Assembly (NCBI GenBank): GCA_028345295.1 | Contig: JAOMDA010000001.1 | Location: 62,001 to 126,000 of the forward strand | Source: Candidatus Nitrosopelagicus sp. | GTDB taxonomy: Archaea > Thermoproteota > Nitrososphaeria > Nitrososphaerales > Nitrosopumilaceae | Direction of reading: 5' to 3' | DNA length: 64,000 nt | Part shown: positions 1 to 10,184 of the stretch, piece by piece | How positions within the stretch are numbered: the first letter of the stretch is position 1 | Layout: every line of letters begins with the position of its first letter | Made by a program: the position numbers and the translations under genes | Notes under the pieces: model-generated | What the model saw: the letters and a program-made list of their open reading frames with translations, nothing else | Told to the model about the DNA's origin: nothing | Databases searched by the model: none

Positions 1-330
1 GCCTTGAGCAGCGTATTTACCGCTTCTGCCTCTGACGAAGAATGCTCCTGCGATGCCACCGAATATAGCAGCTGCAATTGCAGATGCACCAAGAACACCA
101 TCAGCGTCCATGTATGGAGTACCAGAACCAGCACCTGGGTTATTACCAGCATACTCAACTTTACGTTTTGCTAGTTCTAAGGTGTCTTCAAGAGACATTT
201 TTGGATATGATACACCACCTTCACCACTTCCACCTGTACCACCAGAGCCCATATACTGAGCAAAGGCTGGAGCAGTTGACAGTGATATAATTACCGCAAA
301 TAATGCGCCTAAGAGTAATCTTTTGTACAT
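1..330 (-). CDS. Small secreted/membrane Gly-rich protein, C-terminus truncated by window edge
   Basis: Open minus frame from CAT at 328-330 to the window edge: MYKRLLLGALFAVIISLSTAPAFAQYMGSGGTGGSGEGGVSYPKMSLEDTLELAKRKVEYAGNNPGAG...AIAAAIFGGIAGAFFVRGRSGKYAAQG. Signal peptide (AFA|Q) and C-terminal hydrophobic segment. Confidence 0.75.
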   Translation of the reverse strand, partial: MYKRLLLGALFAVIISLSTAPAFAQYMGSGGTGGSGEGGVSYPKMSLEDTLELAKRKVEYAGNNPGAGSGTPYMDADGVLGASAIAAAIFGGIAGAFFVRGRSGKYAAQG

Positions 331-423
331 TTGTATCTGAGAATCTGTGGCTAGAGTTATTATTTAACTTTTATCTAATTTGTGTCAAGATACATTTAAT
401 TTTGAACCTAATCAAGCGTGCGT

Positions 424-873
424 ATGGGAAGATTACACACTCATAATCATGGAAAGTCACATTCGATTAGACCAATCGATCTGAAAAAACCTGATTGGAT
501 AACACAAAGTCCAGCTGAGATCGAGGAATTGATTGTAAAATATTCAAAAGATGGTATGACAAGTAGCCAAATAGGGATAAAATTACGAGACCAACATGCA
601 ATCCCTCTTGTAAGACCAATTATCAAAAAAAGAATTTCTCAGGTTCTTGAAGAAAACAAGCTTACACCAGAAATTCCTGAGGACCTAAATAATATTGTAT
701 TAAAAGCAGTTAATTTACAAAAACACCTAAAGGAGAATAAAAGTGACAATAGAAATGTTAGATCCCTTGAGCTAATTGAGGCCAAAGTCCATAGACTTTC
801 AACGCATTACAAGAAGGTAGGAATTCTTCCAAAAAAATGGAAGTATAAATCAGTGGTCGCACAACTAGAATAA
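424..873 (+). CDS. rps15: 30S ribosomal protein S15
   Basis: MGRLHTHNHGKSHSIRP... archaeal S15P/S13e signature; start probably at 424, inside ORF 418..873. Confidence 0.95.
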   Translation: MGRLHTHNHGKSHSIRPIDLKKPDWITQSPAEIEELIVKYSKDGMTSSQIGIKLRDQHAIPLVRPIIKKRISQVLEENKLTPEIPEDLNNIVLKAVNLQKHLKENKSDNRNVRSLELIEAKVHRLSTHYKKVGILPKKWKYKSVVAQLE

Positions 874-2294
874 TGGGAAAAAAGATTCAAGAATCACTTT
901 CATATTTTGCTGATCGGGTTTCTGATTCAATAAAATCAAATAAGAAAATCTTAGTAACTACCCATATTGATTGTGATGGTCTTACGTCAGGGTCAATTAT
1001 CACAAAGGCTTTGATTAGAAAGGGTGCAAAATGTACTGTTAGAACAACTAATGAATTCAGTCAGACTCTAATCGAAAAAATGCAAAAAGAAACAAGAGAT
1101 TTGCATATTATTACAGACCTTGGAGGTGGTTTTGGAAAAATACTAGATGAAAAACTAGGAGATAATTGGCTTGTCTTGGATCATCATGAAATTCCTGATG
1201 ATGAAATTGATAATAATAGAATTATCAATGCATGGAAATTTGGTTTTGATGGTGGAGTTGAAATTTGTGCAGGAGGAATGACATATCTTGCAGCAGTAGC
1301 ATTAGAAAAAGAAAACCAGGATCTTTCAAGTATTGCAGTAATCTCAGCATTAGGTGATAGACAAGATCAGGGTGAAAAAAAATCATTTACAGGAAAAAAC
1401 TTGGAAATTGCAAGAACAGCCAAAAGTTTAGGATTAGTAGATATTGATTTAGATTTACTTTTAGTTGGTCGAGAAACAAGACCACTTTCAGATGCTCTTG
1501 CATTTACCTCACAACCATTTATCGAGGGCTTGACATGGAATAGAAGTGCATGCCTATCAATTCTAAATTCTGCAGGAATTAGACTCAAAGAAGGTGCAAG
1601 ATGGAGAGTTACTGCAGACTTGGAACAAGATGAAAAACGGGATATTATTGAGGCTATAACTAAATTTGCTCAAGGCAAAAATGCAACACAGATTATGAAT
1701 GATTTGATTGGATTTACATATACATTCCCAAGGGAGGATAGGCGAAGTTTTCTTAGAGATGGTAGAGAGTTTTCTACTATGTTAAATTCTTGTGGACGGA
1801 TTAGTAGATCTGGTGTTGGAATATCAATTTGTATGGGCGATAGAAATAAGATGCTAGAAGAAGGCAAAAAAATACTTGCTGAATATCGTGGCATGATTAG
1901 AAATTACATGAATGTCTTATCGAATGAACGCTGGAGAATGAGCAATTCAGAAAATTATGTGATGGTAAATGGAGAGGGACTTGTACCTGAAACAATGACT
2001 GGAACAATAACTTCACTTATTGCAGGTTCTCCCAAAAATTCTGGAAAGATAGTTATTTTGAGAACAGATGGGGCTGAAGGAACAATCAAGTTTTCATCAA
2101 GAAAATCAATGGATTGTAAATCAGACGTAAATCTGAGTGTGTTAATGAGAGATGGTGCAGTGAAATTTGATGGTATTGGTGGAGGTCATAATGCTGCTGC
2201 AGGAGCTAAAATAACTAAAGACAAATTAGATGAGTTTCTAGACTATATTGAAGAAAATGTCTCTAAATTGCAAGTTACAGATATCGATCAATAA
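873..2294 (+). CDS. DHH-family phosphoesterase / archaeal RecJ-like nuclease
   Basis: THIDCDGLTSG, LDHHEIP and C-terminal GIGGGHNAAAGA (DHHA1) motifs; overlaps rps15 stop. Confidence 0.88.
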   Translation: MGKKIQESLSYFADRVSDSIKSNKKILVTTHIDCDGLTSGSIITKALIRKGAKCTVRTTNEFSQTLIEKMQKETRDLHIITDLGGGFGKILDEKLGDNWLVLDHHEIPDDEIDNNRIINAWKFGFDGGVEICAGGMTYLAAVALEKENQDLSSIAVISALGDRQDQGEKKSFTGKNLEIARTAKSLGLVDIDLDLLLVGRETRPLSDALAFTSQPFIEGLTWNRSACLSILNSAGIRLKEGARWRVTADLEQDEKRDIIEAITKFAQGKNATQIMNDLIGFTYTFPREDRRSFLRDGREFSTMLNSCGRISRSGVGISICMGDRNKMLEEGKKILAEYRGMIRNYMNVLSNERWRMSNSENYVMVNGEGLVPETMTGTITSLIAGSPKNSGKIVILRTDGAEGTIKFSSRKSMDCKSDVNLSVLMRDGAVKFDGIGGGHNAAAGAKITKDKLDEFLDYIEENVSKLQVTDIDQ

Positions 2295-2499
2295 TATTTC
2301 TGAAAAAAAGGCAGAGACGGTCAAAAAAGCTCTGGAACCAGATAATATCAATTTTCCAAAAGATCTTTCATTAAAAGTAGAAAAAATTGATAACAAACTT
2401 GTTTTTAATTTTCAAAACAACGGTAATATGAAGAAGTTAATCTCTACAGTAGATGAAGTACTTGAACATGTACACATTGCACTTGAGGTAATAAAATAA
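2257..2499 (+). CDS. KEOPS complex subunit Pcc1-like protein
   Basis: Short ~80 aa protein with Pcc1-like pattern (KALEPDN...LVFNF...LISTVDEVLEHVHIALEV), between recJ-like and serS. Confidence 0.7.
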   Translation: MSLNCKLQISINNISEKKAETVKKALEPDNINFPKDLSLKVEKIDNKLVFNFQNNGNMKKLISTVDEVLEHVHIALEVIK

Positions 2500-3761
2500 T
2501 GCTTGATCCAAAAATTATCAGAGACGAACCGGAAAAAATTAAAAAAATGCTAGAAGATAGAGCACTTGATTTTGACTTTGATAAAATGCTAGAATTTGAC
2601 AAAAAAAGAAGAGACCTGATAAAATCAACTGATGATCTCCGTAAAAAAAGAAATGAAATGTCAATTGCAATTGGTAAGGCAAAAAAATCAAACGAAGATG
2701 CACCAAACCTCCTTAATGAAATGAGGAAAATCTCAAAGGAACTTGATGAACTTGAACAATCACAAAAATCTGTTGAATCAAGTTACACAAATCTTGCATT
2801 ATCAATACCGAATATGATTCATAAATCAGTTCCAATTGGACCTGATGAATCTGCCAATGTAGAGATTAGAAAATGGGGAGATATACCAAATTTTGATTTT
2901 GATGTAAAAGGTCATGAAGAAATAACTGAAAAACTAGACCTTCTTGATATTAAAAGAGCATCTAAAATTGCAGGTGCTAGATTTTACTTTCTCAAAGGTG
3001 ATTTAGTAAGACTTGCTCATGCAGTAACTGCATTTGCATCTGATTTCTTATCAGAAAAAGGTTACAAGTTGATACAGCCTCCCTATATGATTAATAAAAA
3101 ATCCATGGAAGGAGCTGTAATAGCAGATGATATGTCAGATGTGATTTACGAGATTCAGGAGGATAAACTCTTTCTAATTGGTACATCTGAGCATGCAATT
3201 GCATCTATGTATTCAGATGAAATCATAGATGGAAAATCTCTTCCAGACAGATTTGGCTCTATTAGTCCCTGTTTCAGACGGGAAGCTGGTGCACATGGAA
3301 AAGATCAAAAAGGAATTTTCAGAGTTCACCAATTTGAAAAATTTGAACAATTTGTTTTTACAAAACCAGAAGATTCAGAAAGTGAACAAGAAAAAATGAT
3401 TGGATATACTGAAGAATTTTATCAGAAACTTGGAATTCCGTACAGAGTTGTGTTACTTTCAAGTGGGGATATGGGTAAGGTTGCTGCTAAAACATATGAT
3501 GTTGAGGCTTGGATGCCAGGTCAAAATGCGTACAGAGAAATCTGCTCTGTATCAAACTGTTTTGATTTCCAAGCAAGAAGATTAATGATAAGATTTCGTG
3601 ATAAAACAAACGAAGAAACACAATACGTCCATACATTAAATGGAACATTGGTAGCAATAGAAAGAACATTGGTAGCAATAATAGAAAACTTTCAAACAAG
3701 TGATGGTCACATTATAGTACCAGAAGTTTTACAGAAATATTTAGGATGCAGCAAAATTTAG
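2499..3761 (+). CDS. serS: Seryl-tRNA synthetase
   Basis: N-terminal coiled coil; class II motifs FGSISPCFRREAGAHGKDQKGIFRVHQFEKFEQF and LNGTLVAIERTLVAIIENFQ. Confidence 0.96.
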   Translation: MLDPKIIRDEPEKIKKMLEDRALDFDFDKMLEFDKKRRDLIKSTDDLRKKRNEMSIAIGKAKKSNEDAPNLLNEMRKISKELDELEQSQKSVESSYTNLALSIPNMIHKSVPIGPDESANVEIRKWGDIPNFDFDVKGHEEITEKLDLLDIKRASKIAGARFYFLKGDLVRLAHAVTAFASDFLSEKGYKLIQPPYMINKKSMEGAVIADDMSDVIYEIQEDKLFLIGTSEHAIASMYSDEIIDGKSLPDRFGSISPCFRREAGAHGKDQKGIFRVHQFEKFEQFVFTKPEDSESEQEKMIGYTEEFYQKLGIPYRVVLLSSGDMGKVAAKTYDVEAWMPGQNAYREICSVSNCFDFQARRLMIRFRDKTNEETQYVHTLNGTLVAIERTLVAIIENFQTSDGHIIVPEVLQKYLGCSKI

Positions 3762-3801
3762 CCAGAACAGTTTATATTCAGAAAATCTAGGTTGAAGATA
3801 A

Positions 3802-4437
3802 TTGGCACGAAAAGCACGTAAAATCAAAGATAAATGGAAAGAAAAAAAATGGGTTACAGTTATCGCACCTGATGCTTTTAACGATATTTCAATAGGTTAT
3901 ATTCCAATTACAGATGACGAAAAAGCAAAAGGTAGAGTATTGGAAGTTACATTACACGACATTTTAAAGGGTGACCCATCTCAACACCAATATAAGATAT
4001 TTTTCCAAATTGAAAAAGTTGTTGATGAAAAAGCAAAAACAATTTTCAAAAAATTTGAATATTCAAAAGAATTTTTACGCAGTTTAATCAGAAGAGGTTC
4101 TTCAAAAATCAATTTTATAATAGATGTTAAAACAAAAGATGGAAATACATTTAGAATTAAAATTATTGCACTAACTTATAGACAACTAAATACATCAAGA
4201 CAGAGACAATTACGTTTAATTGCAAAGAATATAATTGAAAAAACAATACCACAGATGGAATTAGATGAATTTGTACAAGCGACTTGTTATGGAAAGATAA
4301 ATGCTGAGATAATGGCATCTGCAAAAAAAATTGTCAGATTGAGACATGTTGGATTGGAAAGAGTTAAACTCATCGAAACTGCTTCAGCACAAACTATACT
4401 ATTAGAGGCAAAAACTCCTAAGACTGAAAATAACTAG
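3802..4437 (+). CDS. rps3ae: 30S ribosomal protein S3Ae
   Basis: WVTVIAPDAFNDISIGYIP...RRGSSKI; TTG start. Confidence 0.93.
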   Translation: MARKARKIKDKWKEKKWVTVIAPDAFNDISIGYIPITDDEKAKGRVLEVTLHDILKGDPSQHQYKIFFQIEKVVDEKAKTIFKKFEYSKEFLRSLIRRGSSKINFIIDVKTKDGNTFRIKIIALTYRQLNTSRQRQLRLIAKNIIEKTIPQMELDEFVQATCYGKINAEIMASAKKIVRLRHVGLERVKLIETASAQTILLEAKTPKTENN

Positions 4438-4448
4438 TATTTATTTAC

Positions 4449-4877
4449 ATGCCAAACCAAATTAAATCTAAAATACAAATCATTATTCATGGAACAGATG
4501 ATTCTGAAAAAATTATAAAATCACTAAATAATTTATTTAATATAAATTCTGATGATTTTACAATTCAAAATTTGACAGGACATTTTGAAAATCCACTTAC
4601 AGTATTAACATTAGTAATGAAAAAACAAATTTCTGAAGACTTTGTATCAATACTTTTTTCAAAAATGAAAAAAAATGATCTTGAAACAATTTCTGAAACT
4701 CTTAATGAACAACTTAGTAGTGATGGTCTAAAAATTAGAATTAGTAAGCAGAAATTAATCATGGGTAAAATAATTCTGGAAAATAAGGATGCAGTTAAGA
4801 TTACAATTACAATACCAGTTTATGTAAAAAAGAATCTTGCAAAGATCTATCGCCAAACTCTCAAAATTCCAGAATAG
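4449..4877 (+). CDS. Archaeal RNA-binding/exosome-associated-like protein (COG1325-like)
   Basis: Size, HGTDDSEKI/TGHFENPLTVL pattern and location after ribosomal protein gene. Confidence 0.55.
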   Translation: MPNQIKSKIQIIIHGTDDSEKIIKSLNNLFNINSDDFTIQNLTGHFENPLTVLTLVMKKQISEDFVSILFSKMKKNDLETISETLNEQLSSDGLKIRISKQKLIMGKIILENKDAVKITITIPVYVKKNLAKIYRQTLKIPE

Positions 4878-4914
4878 ACAGATATCACTTAAAAATATTC
4901 AAAGTGTATTACAT

Positions 4915-4985
4915 AAGGGAATGAGGAAATAAAAGCCGCTCCAGTCTGAGTGCCAAGCGCTGATGATGCCGCGACGAACCGACCC
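4915..4985 (+). ncRNA. Candidate small RNA, possibly C/D box-like
   Basis: Intergenic GC-rich island (34 of 55 G/C at 4931-4985) with ATGAGGA (4921), CTGA (4946), TGATGA (4961) and CCGA (4979); no ORF. Confidence 0.4.
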
Positions 4986-5044
4986 AATTTTATTAATTTC
5001 TTTTTTATGATTGTTTTAAATACGGAACAGACACAGGAAATTTA

Positions 5045-6505
5045 TTGGAACCAGATTTTGATGTAATAGTTGCCGGTGGTGGCTTAACTGGAACAATTGC
5101 AGCACAAGCAATTTCTTATTATTCAAAACAAAATTTGAAAATTCTTGTAGTAGACAGAAATCCAGAACATTTACCTGGAAGAAAATCAGCACCTGGATGG
5201 ACATGTGGAGATGCATGTTCAAAAGAAGCTGTTGATTATATGACTGAAAGAATTAAGGTGCCATGGACTAGACCAGAAATTGAACATGATGTGAAAGGAG
5301 TTATGGCATTTTCCCCTGACTACGAAACTGCAATTCCATTTGATGGTGCAGGATATATGCTAAATAGACAAAAACTTCCAGAAATCCAAAATGCCAGAAC
5401 AAAAAAGATGGGAGTTGAATTTGATTTTGAGATCAATCTTTCAGGATTGATTTATGATGGAACACAAGTTGTAGGGATACAAGGAGTAGATTATAAAACA
5501 AAACAACCATACAAAAAAACTGCCAAATTAGTAGTAGATGCAACAGGAATTACATCTATGTTAAGAAATCAATTAGAAAATTCTACAAAGGTAGAAAGAA
5601 AAATTGATAGAAGAGATGTCGAATCAACTGGAAGACATATTATGTATTTTGAGCAAGGAGAGAATGATTTAGCACAATTTGATCCAGATTATTGTATAAT
5701 TCATTTAGATCAAGATATTGCACCTGGAGGATATGGATGGGTATTTCCTAAAGGAGATAATAAAGTCAATATTGGATTAGGAGTTGAAAAATCGATTCTA
5801 GAACAACGAAATAAGAGATTAGGAAAATCAGATAATGTTGCATCATTAATGAAAGAATATCTTGAACGAAACAAGGCAATTAAAAATGCAAAATTATCTG
5901 AAGATGCAGGAGACATACATAACAATACAGGAGTTTATCAAGTCTCAGTAAGAAGACAAAATGATTGTTTAGTTTCAGGAGGATACATGCTAGTTGGAGA
6001 TTCAGCATGGATGCCAAAGCCTATAGATGCAGGTGGTATTGGACCAGCTCTTATTGCAGGAACAATTCTTGGAAATAATGTTGCACATGCAATTGAAGCA
6101 AATGATGTTTCAGAAGCAAGTTTGTGGCAATATAATATAGATTTCATTAAAGAATATGGATACAAAACTGCTGGACTAGAACTTTTTAGACGACTTGTAC
6201 AAACTATGACAAATGAACAAATTAGTTATGGTATGAAACACTTTTTGGGAAATCTTGATGTCGAGGCAATCAGTAAAGGAGAACATCCAGATTTTACAGG
6301 TCTTGGGAAAATTGGAATGATAATTAGAGGTGCAATGAACAAGACAGTTGCTAGTGGACTCAAATATACATCAGGTCAAAATCAGTGGTTAGTAGATCAT
6401 TATTACAATTATCCAAAAGATCCATCTGGATTTGATGAATGGAATAAAGCGTTACACAAAACTCTAGACGAGTCTTATGTAAAGATAGCATCATTTGCAA
6501 ATTAG
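5045..6505 (+). CDS. Geranylgeranyl reductase family FAD-dependent oxidoreductase (archaeal lipid saturation)
   Basis: FDVIVAGGGLTGTIAA Rossmann motif, GGYGWVFPKGDNKVNIGLGV, LVGDSAWMPKPIDAGGIGPA; TTG start. Confidence 0.88.
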   Translation: MEPDFDVIVAGGGLTGTIAAQAISYYSKQNLKILVVDRNPEHLPGRKSAPGWTCGDACSKEAVDYMTERIKVPWTRPEIEHDVKGVMAFSPDYETAIPFDGAGYMLNRQKLPEIQNARTKKMGVEFDFEINLSGLIYDGTQVVGIQGVDYKTKQPYKKTAKLVVDATGITSMLRNQLENSTKVERKIDRRDVESTGRHIMYFEQGENDLAQFDPDYCIIHLDQDIAPGGYGWVFPKGDNKVNIGLGVEKSILEQRNKRLGKSDNVASLMKEYLERNKAIKNAKLSEDAGDIHNNTGVYQVSVRRQNDCLVSGGYMLVGDSAWMPKPIDAGGIGPALIAGTILGNNVAHAIEANDVSEASLWQYNIDFIKEYGYKTAGLELFRRLVQTMTNEQISYGMKHFLGNLDVEAISKGEHPDFTGLGKIGMIIRGAMNKTVASGLKYTSGQNQWLVDHYYNYPKDPSGFDEWNKALHKTLDESYVKIASFAN

Positions 6506-6545
6506 ATCTAATCTTAAATAAAGTGAAAAATCAAGCAATTATACA

Positions 6546-7343
6546 ATGATGGAAGAGCAACAATATTTAGACTGGAATAATTCTTTTAAGACTTTAGATA
6601 AAGCACATGAACAAGGAATTTTTGTTCTTATAATAGGTCCAAAAGGAACTGGAAAAACTAGTCTAGTTAGAGAATATGCAAAAAGAAAATCAAAACAACT
6701 GGAATCAATCAACTTCAGCTTAAGAACCAGGGAAAGTCATCTTGTAGGAACAAAAAATCTTACTGAAGGAACTATTGGATTTGATGAGGGTATTCTTGTT
6801 AAATCAATGAAGGAAGGAAATATGCTTTATCTTGATGAGATAAATGCAGCAGAAGCAGATGTTCTATTAAGATTAGATGAGGCGCTGGATGATAGAAGGC
6901 AATTGGTTCTAAAAGAATCAGATGGAGAAACTATTAAAGCAAAAGAATCTTGGTATGTAATTGCAACAATTAATCCCCTAACACATGTCGGAACAAAAGA
7001 ACTTCCACCACAACTTTTGAGTAGATTTCCTGTGAGATTAAGACTTGATTATCCACCAGAGGAAATAGAATTTGAAATAGTAAAAAAACATGTTCCAAAT
7101 ACAGATGAACAATCTACAAAACAAGGAATTAAACTGGCAAACACACTAAGACAGGCAGCTGCAGTTGAAGAATTATACTATTCACCATCTCTACGTGAAA
7201 CTATTGCATATGCAAAATTAGTTCAAAATGAAACTACGCCAAAAGATGCAGCTCAAATAGTATTTGGAAATGTATATGCACAATGGGGAAGTATTGAAGT
7301 ACAAAAAGTAAATGACATTATTACCTCTATGTATGAAAAATAA
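6546..7343 (+). CDS. MoxR-type AAA+ ATPase
   Basis: Walker A GPKGTGKTSL, Walker B MLYLDEINAA, ATINP sensor. Confidence 0.9.
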   Translation: MMEEQQYLDWNNSFKTLDKAHEQGIFVLIIGPKGTGKTSLVREYAKRKSKQLESINFSLRTRESHLVGTKNLTEGTIGFDEGILVKSMKEGNMLYLDEINAAEADVLLRLDEALDDRRQLVLKESDGETIKAKESWYVIATINPLTHVGTKELPPQLLSRFPVRLRLDYPPEEIEFEIVKKHVPNTDEQSTKQGIKLANTLRQAAAVEELYYSPSLRETIAYAKLVQNETTPKDAAQIVFGNVYAQWGSIEVQKVNDIITSMYEK

Positions 7344-8911
7344 TGTCATCGTTTTCACTACGTAATGATACCCTAATTGAAATAGCAACATTTCTAGTTA
7401 GAAGATGGTCAGAAAATGATAAAATCACTGTAGAATTCTCAAACAAAAAAACAAATGAAACTAGAATGAAGGAGAATAGAGTTATTTTAATTCCATTTTT
7501 AGATTATAACGGAGATGAATTTGGAAGGTATAGACAATTTAGAACAGCTACATGGTACGAAGCAATGCGCATCAATCATTGTAATAAAATTTTGTCAAAT
7601 GATCATGCCTTTGGGTTCATCCTAAACACTATTGAAAGAAGAAGAATCGAACTTCTAGGAAGGAAAGTTTGGCGTGGAATGGATAATGAGTTAATCTTTA
7701 ACTATACGTGGCAGTGGATTTACAGACCACTACTAAATAATGTACTAGGAAAGGCAAGGATAGTAGAAGCATTTTACCAGTATTTTTTATTTGGTGATAT
7801 TAAAGGAGAAATTCAGCCAAGTCATTTTGAAAAGGTCAAAAAAGCAGAAGAATATGCAAAAACAATACTGGATAAATCATTAGAAAATGATTATGGAACT
7901 GATTGGATTGAAAAAAGCATACCAAAAATATTAACTATGTTAGATATTGATCCACTCATCACAATTCCGTTATCTGTTCCATTAAAAGGTCCAGGAATGT
8001 TGATTCAACCTCAAGATTTTGAAAAAGCAGTACAAAAAATAGTAAAAAATCTAGAAGCTGAAATTGGTAAACTAGATCCAAAAAATGTAATTGAGGGAAA
8101 GGAAATTTCTCAGGAATTTAGTCTAATAAAAGATGAAAACAAGAAAAATGAAAACAAGGGGTTAATTCCGGAAAAAATTGGAATACAAATTCCTGAATCT
8201 ACAAATGTTGATGAAACAAAAATCTATGACCAAGATCTAATTAGTAATTTAAAAAATAAATTCAGAGAATGGAAAACTGGTTGGAAGGAACAACATATGC
8301 GAGAAGGTGATGAATTTGATGAGGAAGCATACATTGAAGGACATGAAAATCCATTTTTTACTGATGTAAAAAAAGCAATAAAATCTAGAATAGTAATACT
8401 ACTTGATCATTCATCAAGTATTACAGATCAACAAACAGAATACAAGAAAACTACAATTGCATTATGTGAAGTTCTAGCTTACCTGAAAGTTAATTTTTCC
8501 GTTTATGCCTTTAACACAGTTGATAGACAAGTTGTATGTTGGTTGGTGAAACCAGAAGATATGAAATGGAATAATTCTTCCGCAAAAAGACTTGCTCAAA
8601 TTTCTGCAAATGGTGGTACGCCTCTAGCAGAAGTTTATGATAGAATGCTACCAGTTTTGGCATCAAAAAAACCCGACATTTTTCTTACATTATCAGATGG
8701 AGAACCATCAGATCCTAATGCATTGAAAATGGTTCTAAAATCATACAAAAATCTAGGTGTAAAAATGACCGCAATTGGAGTTGGTAGAGACACATTCAGT
8801 GCCACCACAATTGCGAATAATCTCAAATACCTTGGCTATGAGAAGGTTTTAGCTGTAAGTAGACTGCCAGATATACCTAATAGAGTTCTTAGCATTCTTT
8901 CAGATTACTGA
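7343..8911 (+). CDS. VWA domain protein (CbbO/NorD/CoxE-like partner of MoxR ATPase)
   Basis: MIDAS-like LLDHSSSITDQQ...NGGTPLAEVY...LTLSDGEPSDP; overlaps upstream ATPase. Confidence 0.9.
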   Translation: MSSFSLRNDTLIEIATFLVRRWSENDKITVEFSNKKTNETRMKENRVILIPFLDYNGDEFGRYRQFRTATWYEAMRINHCNKILSNDHAFGFILNTIERRRIELLGRKVWRGMDNELIFNYTWQWIYRPLLNNVLGKARIVEAFYQYFLFGDIKGEIQPSHFEKVKKAEEYAKTILDKSLENDYGTDWIEKSIPKILTMLDIDPLITIPLSVPLKGPGMLIQPQDFEKAVQKIVKNLEAEIGKLDPKNVIEGKEISQEFSLIKDENKKNENKGLIPEKIGIQIPESTNVDETKIYDQDLISNLKNKFREWKTGWKEQHMREGDEFDEEAYIEGHENPFFTDVKKAIKSRIVILLDHSSSITDQQTEYKKTTIALCEVLAYLKVNFSVYAFNTVDRQVVCWLVKPEDMKWNNSSAKRLAQISANGGTPLAEVYDRMLPVLASKKPDIFLTLSDGEPSDPNALKMVLKSYKNLGVKMTAIGVGRDTFSATTIANNLKYLGYEKVLAVSRLPDIPNRVLSILSDY

Positions 8912-9078
8912 TGAAGAAAAATTGTTCAGAATGTGGTACTGAATTTTCATGTGATAATAATATTACATGTTGGTGCTCAAGTTTTCCAAAATTAACTGAA
9001 CAGCAGATTAATGAAAAAGATTGTATTTGTAGAGAATGCCTCTTGATTAGGTACAGGAAAAAAATTCTTGATGTATAA
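8911..9078 (+). CDS. Small cysteine-rich (CWC-like) protein
   Basis: Not in ORF track (55 aa): MKKNCSECGTEFSCDNNITCWCSSFPKLTEQQINEKDCICRECLLIRYRKKILDV; TGATG overlap with VWA gene stop. Confidence 0.75.
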   Translation: MKKNCSECGTEFSCDNNITCWCSSFPKLTEQQINEKDCICRECLLIRYRKKILDV

Positions 9079-9122
9079 TTGGTAATTAGTATATTTTTAT
9101 AGAATTAAGATGGTTTCAAATA

Positions 9123-9809
9123 ATGGAATTTGAGGATGTAAGGAAACCAGATATAAAAAAACCAATAATAATTGCTGCAATGCAAGATATGGGTAATGTG
9201 GGTTCTATAGTGGTAAATTTTATTAACAAAAGTTTAGGAACAGCAGAATTCAGAAATGTTAGTTCAACTAGACCTTCATTTGTTTATGACAAAGGAGGTT
9301 ACATAGACATACCAGAAGAAAAATGGCAATTTAGATTTGCAAAAGATTTCATAGTGTTTGGAGGTGGTCGTGGTCAACCACAAGATAATCAAGAATTAAA
9401 CGAACTTTGTCAGGAGGTAATCAATGTTGCAAAACAATATGATGCTAAATTCATCTATACTGTAGGGGGATACCATACAACACGACATTTTGGAAAATCT
9501 CCAACAACATATGTTACTACTACTTCACAAGAACTTCTAAAACTAGTACAAAAATTAGGAATAGAAACTACACCAACTGAATCTGTAATTACAGGATTTA
9601 ATGGTCTAATTTTGGGATATGCAAAATTAAATAGAATTAATGGAATTGGACTTTATGGGGAATTACTAGAACCAAGAATTCCACAATACCGTTCAGCTAA
9701 AACAATTCTAGAAACACTTGAAAAACTAACATATCAAAAATTAGGAGACTTGCGTGAATTGGAAATAAAAGCAGAAGCAATTGAGAATAAATTTCAGTCT
9801 GATGATTAA
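9123..9809 (+). CDS. PAC2 family protein (proteasome assembly chaperone-like)
   Basis: AMQDMGNVGSIVVNFI...YTVGGYHTTRHFGKSP...ITGFNGLILG. Confidence 0.85.
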   Translation: MEFEDVRKPDIKKPIIIAAMQDMGNVGSIVVNFINKSLGTAEFRNVSSTRPSFVYDKGGYIDIPEEKWQFRFAKDFIVFGGGRGQPQDNQELNELCQEVINVAKQYDAKFIYTVGGYHTTRHFGKSPTTYVTTTSQELLKLVQKLGIETTPTESVITGFNGLILGYAKLNRINGIGLYGELLEPRIPQYRSAKTILETLEKLTYQKLGDLRELEIKAEAIENKFQSDD

Positions 9810-9998
9810 CACCAGATAACTAATCAATTCTTTTAAACTAAAAAAATTCCCATTTACTGTTGATTGGCTAGATTAGGAAATATACTGAATACCTAACATT
9901 CTAAAAAAATGAATAAACGGTTTTTCATTGGCTTAGAATTGCTGGATGCCAATTAACTTATCATCTACCTTTAATTGTCTAAATGATGTAGTAGTGTT

Positions 9999-10181
9999 AT
10001 GATGTTGTGGATTATAGTTGCAGCTGCAGGAATAATTATTGCATTAATCTTGGTTTTTAAATATACTAAAACAGGTAAAAATGATGTTATTGGGTTTAGT
10101 ATGAAATGTAAGATTTGCGGTGAAACCACAAATGGACTTAAATGTTCCAGATGTTCAAATAAAAAAAACGATTGGCGATAA
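9999..10181 (+). CDS. Small membrane protein with zinc ribbon
   Basis: N-terminal TM WIIVAAAGIIIALILVF then CKICGETTNGLKCSRC. Confidence 0.65.
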   Translation: MMLWIIVAAAGIIIALILVFKYTKTGKNDVIGFSMKCKICGETTNGLKCSRCSNKKNDWR

Positions 10182-10184
10182 AAA

